From a virus: a stretch of 53,001 bases of DNA. Within the stretch, counting starts at the first letter, position 1, and the number at the start of each line of letters is the position of its first letter. The notes below the pieces were generated by a model. It was given only the letters and a program-made list of their open reading frames with translations, ran no database searches and was not told where the DNA came from. Shown here in pieces: positions 41,843 to 50,700 of this stretch. The position numbers and the translations under genes are program-made. Where the stretch lies: the IMG/VR virus record IMGVR_UViG_3300030102_005935, positions 1 to 53,001 of that record; one strand, written 5' to 3'.

Positions 41843-43555
41843 ATGGCAGATATGGCAAAACTCAACGATGACACAAGGGCTGTTATCAAACAGTTAGAAC
41901 TGTTGGGTGTTGTTAATCTAAATACTACAAAGAAAATGGGATTGTTTGAAAAACAAAAAGTGAAAGTCACAAACGCGCTTAGAAAATCACCAATCGCTGG
42001 TATGATTAAAACACTAACTGGATACGCGCAGTCAGTAGGTAAGGTAACGAAGATAACAGGACAAAATGCAACGATGACCAAAGAGCAAAAAGAAGAACAT
42101 CGCAAATCCATGACAGTAATGGAAAAACTTGTAGCCGCGACTATCGCTCATGGTGTAGCACAGAAGATGAGCAACAAACTATTGAAAATCTCCAACAACC
42201 GTGTCACGCGCTTGATGACATCAATGTTTTCGTTAGTTAGTATTTTCCTCATCGTCGGTTTTGCACTCGCGGCATTATCAGTTGCTTTTGATGGGGCGAA
42301 TAGTCCGCTGCTTAAAATGACCGAGGATTTAGGACCATTACATGACGCAATGCAAGGGTTGGTGCTTGTCATATCGGGCGAAGGCGACGAGGGTGGATTA
42401 AACGCCGCGCTTGATGTTCTTGCTGCTGCGTTCTTTACTGCTGGTGCAGCATCACTTCTTCTTGGTGGAACTGTCGGTGTTTTGTTAGCGTTTGTTGTTT
42501 TAGCCGTAGGTGGAGCGCGAATGTTTTACAATGAATTTGAAAATCTATATGCGTCTATCCTTGTTGGTGTTGGTATATTCACAACTCTAATTGGTTCAGT
42601 ATTGATGTTGAAAACTGTTTTCGCCGCGTTGAAGGCGGGAACTATTATTGCTGTCAAAGGCACAGTAGGTGCAGTAGTAGCAGGTATCGGTCTTTTGATT
42701 GGTGGTATAGGCGGTTTGGTAGCGTTCGCTATGGGTGCAGGTGAAGGTATCAAAGCGGTTCTTCTTGCTGTTCTTAGCGCAATTGCAATATTTGTCGGTG
42801 CTGTTTTGCTTGGTTTAGGGGCTATCCCTGCCGCTATAATCGCTGGTATTGCTTTAGTTATTGCAATCATCGTTCGTTTTTGGGACGACATAAAAGAGAT
42901 AGTGTCCGGTGCTTTGACATGGTTATTTGAGGCTGGCGCGTTTTTGTTTTACAGCGCAGTAGCAGGTCTTGGTGCTTTAATTGGTGGTTTGATTGGTATC
43001 ATCACTGGTGCAATAGGAGTAGTGCTTGGGCTTATCGCTGGTGTAATAAATGCGTTATTTGAAGTAGGTAAATCATTTTACGACGATGTTATCAAAGGTG
43101 GAGGGTCGCTTATTGATTGGTTCATCAGCATACCCAAAACAATCAAAGATGGATTTGTTGATGGATTCAAAAGCATCTTCAACGGTGTTACTGGTATTTA
43201 CAACAAATTTGCAAAGAAGATGAAGTTTGACATTCCCGATTGGGTTCCTGTTGTCGGAGGTAAAACATTCAAATTGCCGCTTATTCCAAAACTGGCAAAG
43301 GGTGGTATTGTTAATTCACCAACACTTGCAATGATTGGTGAAGACGGACCGGAGGCTGTTGTTCCTCTAAACCGCAAGAATAACCCAACAGGTATAGGTG
43401 TTGGAGGTGGAGGCGGCATAACTGTTAACATCAATGTCGGTGGCGTAACAGACAGGACTGATAAGCGCGCATTAGCGAAAGAAATAGGTGATTTGATACG
43501 CGCTGAAATGACTCGCGGTGGTCGCTCACACGGTAATAGGAGGTCAAGCGTATGA
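41843..43555 (+). CDS. Tape measure protein, 570 aa
   Basis: TAGGTGATAAT precedes ATG 41843. Residues 1-130 are charged helix. Residues 130-410 contain many hydrophobic Gly/Ala/Ile/Val segments, suggesting membrane-inserting helices used at DNA ejection. Near residue 490, L-A-K-G-G-I-V-N-S-P-T-L-A-M-I-G-E-D-G-P is a signature typical of tape-measure C-terminal regions, followed by E-A-V-V-P-L. If the whole protein spans the tail at about 0.15 nm per residue, the tail is short (under 100 nm). It needs the chaperones encoded just upstream. Confidence 0.85.
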   Translation: MADMAKLNDDTRAVIKQLELLGVVNLNTTKKMGLFEKQKVKVTNALRKSPIAGMIKTLTGYAQSVGKVTKITGQNATMTKEQKEEHRKSMTVMEKLVAATIAHGVAQKMSNKLLKISNNRVTRLMTSMFSLVSIFLIVGFALAALSVAFDGANSPLLKMTEDLGPLHDAMQGLVLVISGEGDEGGLNAALDVLAAAFFTAGAASLLLGGTVGVLLAFVVLAVGGARMFYNEFENLYASILVGVGIFTTLIGSVLMLKTVFAALKAGTIIAVKGTVGAVVAGIGLLIGGIGGLVAFAMGAGEGIKAVLLAVLSAIAIFVGAVLLGLGAIPAAIIAGIALVIAIIVRFWDDIKEIVSGALTWLFEAGAFLFYSAVAGLGALIGGLIGIITGAIGVVLGLIAGVINALFEVGKSFYDDVIKGGGSLIDWFISIPKTIKDGFVDGFKSIFNGVTGIYNKFAKKMKFDIPDWVPVVGGKTFKLPLIPKLAKGGIVNSPTLAMIGEDGPEAVVPLNRKNNPTGIGVGGGGGITVNINVGGVTDRTDKRALAKEIGDLIRAEMTRGGRSHGNRRSSV

Positions 43556-44721
43556 CCAAAGTTCGTTTAATTCGCAACGATGGAGCGGTGCTAACCGTTG
43601 ACGCTACTGATTATTCAGTGAATGTCACAAGAAGCGTTCCCGTTATGCCTGTTCCTGTTCTTGGTGAAAGATACGCGATTGACTTGAACATGGTCACAGC
43701 CGACTTCAAACTCAATGTCATACTCGCTGATGATGATTGCGCTTCTATTGCAAATGCACCAAGCGCAGCATCAGCAAACATAGACTTTAGCGCGTTAGCC
43801 AATGCTGATGGTGGAGTTCGTCAAGCGTATATGACAAGCGGAACAGTATCAGTTGATGACTTACATGATAATTACTTTGAGATTGAATCAAGTTATACAG
43901 GTGAAAACACTATCCGTCCTCCTGTTCGTATTAAGTTCAATAAGAACTCCGCTTCTCATAGTAGTTCAAATACACCATCAACAGTGCTTGTTGGTATTCA
44001 AGGAATTACAACAGATGACGCTTTAGCGGCGGCTGTAAAGACAGCGTGTGAAGCGGCTTCATTTACACAACAGTTGACAACCGCTGGTGGCACATCATTC
44101 AGTAGCGCGTTTACTATCACTGTAAGCAATGGAGTATTGACTAACAACGCGCGATTAACATTCACACAAACAGAAGCAGGTTTCGGTGGTAATAATTCAA
44201 CACCAGTGTTCAACAAAGGATTCAGTTCTGTCATACCTTTGTATGATGAATTTGCAGGTGGTTCTAACAAATCTTGCCGTAGCGCGGGTGATAAGTTGCA
44301 AGACCTCATTGCGTATGTAGGCAACGCGAGTCTTCTTGGTGCTTCCGGCTCCGCACTTGGTGGTCGCGCTGACCCCGATGATTCTAACTCTTTGATTGAG
44401 GCTGATGTAAGTCTATCCGATAAACAAACAGCAGATTACATTGTTGGTATGCAAATACCTTACAACTCTATGATTACCAGCACATCGGCTAACGATGACT
44501 ACACTGAAAGAAATCTTATCATGATAACAGGAAGAAGCGACGCTAATCAGCAAGACGCTTTAGCCAACAATCTTGATGTTGGGGTTGTATTTGACCCAAC
44601 TAACAAATACACAGGTATTGCTGGAACAGTAGTCGCTATGGCTTTCAACTATATTGCTGGTGAAAATGTGTATGAAGGTTCTTTGACTTTCATGCCGGTG
44701 GACTTTATCGTGGGGAGTTGA
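43552..44721 (+). CDS. Putative distal tail or tail-tip protein, 389 aa
   Basis: ATGA overlap with the tape-measure gene behind AGGAGG. The N-terminus (K-V-R-L-I-R-N-D-G-A-V-L-T-V) and many alternating strands indicate a beta-rich protein, as distal tail proteins are; the middle (residues 110-220) is Thr/Ser/Asn-rich and may be an inserted domain. Role is inferred from position directly after the tape measure. No diagnostic motif seen. Confidence 0.55.
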   Translation: MTKVRLIRNDGAVLTVDATDYSVNVTRSVPVMPVPVLGERYAIDLNMVTADFKLNVILADDDCASIANAPSAASANIDFSALANADGGVRQAYMTSGTVSVDDLHDNYFEIESSYTGENTIRPPVRIKFNKNSASHSSSNTPSTVLVGIQGITTDDALAAAVKTACEAASFTQQLTTAGGTSFSSAFTITVSNGVLTNNARLTFTQTEAGFGGNNSTPVFNKGFSSVIPLYDEFAGGSNKSCRSAGDKLQDLIAYVGNASLLGASGSALGGRADPDDSNSLIEADVSLSDKQTADYIVGMQIPYNSMITSTSANDDYTERNLIMITGRSDANQQDALANNLDVGVVFDPTNKYTGIAGTVVAMAFNYIAGENVYEGSLTFMPVDFIVGS

Positions 44722-44722
44722 T

Positions 44723-47700
44723 ATGGCAGTTATTACTCTATCAAACCATGCGATGTTTTTCAATGGCGTAAGCGACAGTATAGTTTGCCCTCAAGGTGAT
44801 TTTACTAAAACCGGTCATAAGCGCGAATTATACGGTGGTGTTGCACGCTCTTCTGCTCCTGTTTTACAAGACGGTGATGGACATAGATTTGCTAACGCTA
44901 ACAATCAAACGCTGGACAAGTTTACAGTTGAGGCTTGGGTATCACCGGACTGCGGTGGTGTGATAGCAAGCAAAGCAGGTTTGTTTGAACTGAGTATGGG
45001 AACGGTAAACGCACCGGGTGTAGCATCATTCAAAGTTGAATTCACCAATGGTGTAACAGCAATTGCTTCAAGCGCAAATAATTACCCAACAGCCGCCGCT
45101 TCATTCATTAGCAACAATGTAGGATACAATGTAGGACAGCGCGAGTTGTATCATATTTCCGGTGAGTTCAATGGTGAGCAAGTAAAGTTGTATGTCAATG
45201 GAGAATTAATGGCTTCACATAAAATGAATAAGAAATACAAATGCAGTCTTAATGACCAAGATTTATTCATTGGCGGTAAAGGTGGTGAGTATCGTGGATA
45301 CATTGAATCATTGCATTGGAAAAGCGATGTATCAACTATGGAAAGTCGCGCTAAACCGCTTATGAAAGTTAACAGCACTATTGGTCTTTGGCGATTTGAA
45401 GAGCCGGTTGAAGTTGACGATGATGAATTTTACATCACATCAAATGTCAATGCGGGGGATACTACAATCACAATAGGTGCAACAGCCTGTCAAAAAATGT
45501 ATGAGTTAGTAAGTGGTAAATCCGACCCATTACTTACCACTTACACCCTTGAAAGTCTTGGTAATTATCAAGTAGCGAACCCAACACATTCGCTGGGTGC
45601 GCGAGTTATTAGCGTGGCTCATACACCATTCAATCTTATTATCAATCCAACGGCGACAGATACACTTACTGGACTACCAAACAATTCAGCACCGGAGCGT
45701 GTTCGTCTAAAACAAATCAGTCCTCTCGGAGCAATCACTGTTGAAAGCATACATCTTGACTTTAGCGTTTCAACTGACACAGGCGCGCGTGGCGTTTTAC
45801 ATTCACGCACAGCGTTTGATACAAGTAATAATTTTGCTAACGATTCAATGATGGTTCTTGTTCGGTCGGATTTACTTATTGACAGCGAAACCGGTAAGCC
45901 GTATCAGCGACTTGGAACAAGCAGTCAAGCCATAGATAGAACAGGAGCGATGGTTATAGATGAAAGCCCTAATGAGTTTCACGGATTTATCTATTCGCGC
46001 TCTCTTGCTGTTGGTAATACTTTTTCACCTGCTTCTTGGTCTATCGCGGAGAGGTTCAAAACAGGTCATACAGGTAGGCATAAACACACACAAAAAGAAG
46101 GACACTCATTCCTTCGTCTGCTACCACCAATACATGAACAAGAGTTGACAAGAACAATTGATGGTATATCCGATGATGCGCTAATCACCTTTGCTGGTAG
46201 TTATGTTGGACTCAAAGATGCTATACCTATCAACAGCAAAGCCGCTGTATCTCATACAGCGACAAACGCGCGTATCATGGAATTAAGAACATCGGCTACA
46301 ACTAACGGCGTTGTTCGCAATGGTCTGTATGGTATAGACAATAACCGCGACGGCGTTATTGCAATATCAGTTGATGACATAGAACCGTTCTTGTTGAAGG
46401 GTGGAGGTATAGGTGTTGATTCACAATCGGATAGTCAATACAAAAAACATCTTACACCCGAAAAAGATTCGCGAATTGCTATCCTTGAAGTGTCGGGTTT
46501 GACCGCTGGTTATGTTGAGGTTCACTATAACGCAGTTGACCTTACAGGAGAAAAAATGGGATTATCAAACCCGGCACTTCTTGTCACAAAAACAGTTCCC
46601 GACGGCGGTTGTTTTCTTAATACAAAACGCGTAGCCGAACACATCGCTGATGCCGTTGCTGCTGGCGCAACAATACATTCACCCGGTGGTGTCATCACTG
46701 CCTCTTCAAACGATATAGGAACCGCGCAAGTTGCGCTAAAGCCTCATCATCTTGTTGGTGATAACGCAGGTGGGTTTGATTATGAAAAGGATTTGAATGA
46801 GTCTTTGCTACCAGCAAACTACACTCCAAGATTTACAGGCGAAGAAGGTAATGCACCACCTCAAGGTGTTGCTACTACAACGCACCCGTCTGCTTATCAC
46901 AAGATACACATACAACCAATGCAAAGAAGCGCAAGCGACCCACCAGTAAATGAAGCACCCACGCACTACCAAGAGAGCGTTCAATTCGCTTCACAAAAAG
47001 GTGGAGCATTTGAGATGTTTGATATTATTGACAACGATAAAGTTGGTGATTCATACATATTCATTGTTCAACCAAGCAAGCGCGAAAGAACAATGCAGTT
47101 ATCGCGCGCTACACCAGCAACAGTTGATTTTAACGATTGCACATACTTTACTATTGAATATGTCCAATCAACAGTAAGAATATCCTCTATGGAGGTAAAT
47201 GATTCGGGTATGGGTCGTTATCTCATTATGGAAGGTCAAGGTATTATGACCGATGTATCCGACCAAACAGTATCATACGCGGGAGATGGTAGTCGTGATT
47301 CACACATCGTAAAAGAAATACAACCCGGCGCGCCTGTTGTTTCTGTTACTCTTGGTGGTCCCGGTCAAGGTGCTGTTAACACTAAACCGAGTTGGGACCC
47401 TGCAACATTATCGCGAGTAGGTTGGAATACACGACACGCTTGCGCTGTCGCAGTAAATGATTTTGATGGAGCAGCGGGAACAATAACAGTTCAACCCTTA
47501 AACAACAAAGGCCGTTTAGCAAATTGGGGAACATATTGTTTTCCAGCAACAGGGCGTATTTATTTATCAAATGGCGCGAATGCTGAATATGACTCTAAAA
47601 CATCAACTACATTTACATTTACGGGAGGTGCAGATAAATACATACTCGCTAATGGGAGGCGCGCTACGGATTTTGCTGATTGGGTAACATCAACTGGATT

Positions 47701-50700
47701 TTCTGTTGAATCACTAATCTTGCTTGACCCACAATTTGACACATCAAGTGTTTGTAGCGACGGCACAACCGTTAACGATAGATTGTTTCAATCAATTAGT
47801 TCAGTTCAGCATGATTATCAGTTAGGTTCTCAATATGCAAGCACTCGCGCGCTTGTTGAAATTCCACTTTTCCCTCAACAATTTTTTGAAGACCGCGACG
47901 CTGGTGTGTTCCCCGGACCGGACAACAGCATGAAGTTGCACCTTGATGCTACAATGACAGCGCAAGCATGGAATCCTTCTCCTGTTGGTCGTCGCGCACC
48001 AAACTACCCAGCGACAGATTACGAAGCGTTTGGTCATTATCAATATGCATCAGCAAACAATTTACCAATACGAAGTCAAATTATTGATATAAACAGGTTT
48101 GCCGCTAATACTATTGTTCTTGACACAAACCATATTGCTGATTCTAAATTTGATGACTTTGCTACCGTAAAAGGAGTTAGCACAAGAATGACACGAAAAA
48201 TTATTCTCGGTAATGGTGAATGGGCTTACTACGAAAAAAGCGGAGTCGGCGTATGCACAGTGACGCTGAGTGATTTAGAAAGTCATTCAAGTAAAGATTT
48301 CTTTTCATCTCTATCAATAGGCGCGCAAGTATTAGTTGGTGTATTACCTAATCAAGTAAACTTTCCACTCACAGGAGATATAAACTATCAAACCACTGGA
48401 CAAGAATACCGTCGTCCGTTTTACTATGACCGCGGTAGTGTAATGACACAAGGTGGTAATCTTGATTATGGTTTACGCCAATATGTTAGCGCGGTTGAAT
48501 TCAAGGCCGGACCTACTGCTAACCCACATTTAGCGCGCATACAATCAAAAAACGCAGTTATTGAATTAGTCCTTCCACTAATCCCACCTCTCTATACTGG
48601 CCCCGGTGTAAAATTTGGTATCAAGGGTAACTTACCTAAAGGAAAATTACCAACCAGTTATGAGTTTGCTGCCATAAATGAAGCAACCGGTCATAAGTAT
48701 AGAATTACTTACAACTCCACAATTGAGCCAAATTTCATAGCAATTCAAGCACACCCAATACTTGACCCAACAGCACCAACAGGTCTTCTCGCTACTGGTG
48801 ATGAACTTGTCTTGTTGGGTGTGTATTCAATTGACCCAAATACTGCTCCTTTGATGTTACCCGATAGTATAGCAAACTCCACATGGAATAATCCTTATTG
48901 TCCCGGCGGATTGCGATACGGTGATACGATTTGGGCTAACATGCATTACACTAACCCCCATGCAATAGAAGGTTTATTTGCTAAATCTCGCGGTGTCTAT
49001 AACGAATATGAGGTATGGCGTGGTTTCAATGGCGGCAAAGGCGAATTGGGAATTGAATCACGCGATACTCTTCCGCTTGAAAATTTCCTTATTGGCGATA
49101 CTTGTATTGAAACTGCTCGCAACTATGTTCAACATGTAAACAAAACCATTGAGTTGAATTGGATTGAATTAGGTCATGATGTATCCACACATAAACCACC
49201 AATTGTAGCATATCTTGACCCATATCTAAGCACTGAAACACATGCGCGTGTTTTACTTTACGATGTAGCGCATGACCGTGAATTTATCGCGTTCCATGAC
49301 CTTCACATGCAAGTGCAAACAAATGCAACAACTCCGACTATCAACGAACTTGATGTAGCGGCTGGATTTAGAACTCAAAGAAAAGATAAACACTTGGCGA
49401 CAAAACCGTATAACGAAGTAATAGATGGTGTAACATACGAATACGAAGATGGAACGGGTAAATCGCACTTTATTGAAGGGGCATACGCGCACCGTAGTTG
49501 GTATTTGATGGATAATAGTTTTATGACACCAAACCCTGCTGGTGTAGTTAATCTCGCGCATAACCGAAAAGCAAGAAACACTCCGCATTACATCAAGTTT
49601 GGTGATGAAACAACTCAATTTGGTCAAGGCAGAACTGCTCAATCAACTGTTGATATTGACAAAGCATCGCTAAGACACGCTGAAACTATCCCTTATCAAC
49701 AATCCGAAGATGTGCAATCGGGTAATACTTTTGCTCCGGTATTTACATCAACATTCTTTGATACACCCGAAGGAACGCGTGTTATATCAGCGTTCCTTTG
49801 CTTAAAAGGAAAACGCGCTTCAGTTAATGATACAAGAAATCACTACGAAGACAGATTACAACACCTACCACATTGGACTGATATGGACTTTGTAAGACGA
49901 TTGACTATTGATATGGGCGAAGTAGGGTTGCGCGAAGGTGTAACAGACATTGAAGCCGCTGCGCGAGAAGTTGTTAGACTTATTAATCAAGCAGGTGCGC
50001 TTAATGGGCGAAGCAGTCAACGCAGACCTTCCGACCAATATCCGGGTGAAGGTGAAAGATTTGACATTAACAGACGCGCTGTATCAGTAGGTGGCACAGA
50101 TACAGATAGACCAACAGATGCAACAGCGGCACACCATCATGCTGATTTTTCAGTGACAGGTTCAACTCACGACCCTGCTCCGTTTTGGGCTGATAACGCG
50201 TTTACTTCTTTTAACCGAGGTTCACACATGGGTTATCTTCGCGCTCATTTAGGTCGCGTTGTTGAAGATGCTAACGGTAATGAAGGGTTTAGCGTTGTAA
50301 TTCACAGCACAGTTCCGGGTGCAACAAGTCGCAATTTCTGTGTATGGCTTGATAATAGCAAAGGTCAAGCAGAATATAAACCACAATATCTTATTGGTCA
50401 CGGTGGAAGATTCCGTAATTTCTATTGCGCTCCACCCGAAGTAGCGGGGGAAAACATGCACCCTGCACCTATGCCAATTGATAAAAACGGTAAACCGTTT
50501 GCACCAATTACAACTTTGCGAGAGTATGTTGCATTAGATGAAGCAAGTGATGAGTTCTTTACAAACTTACATCTTGGTTTTGCAGCAAACTTCAACACAA
50601 CTATTGAGGGTGAAGAAACTCCAAACACAGGAGCAACCACTGGTCGGTCGTCAAACACTGGCTCTATGGAGTCTTTTGAAAATGGAGGTCAAAAATATTC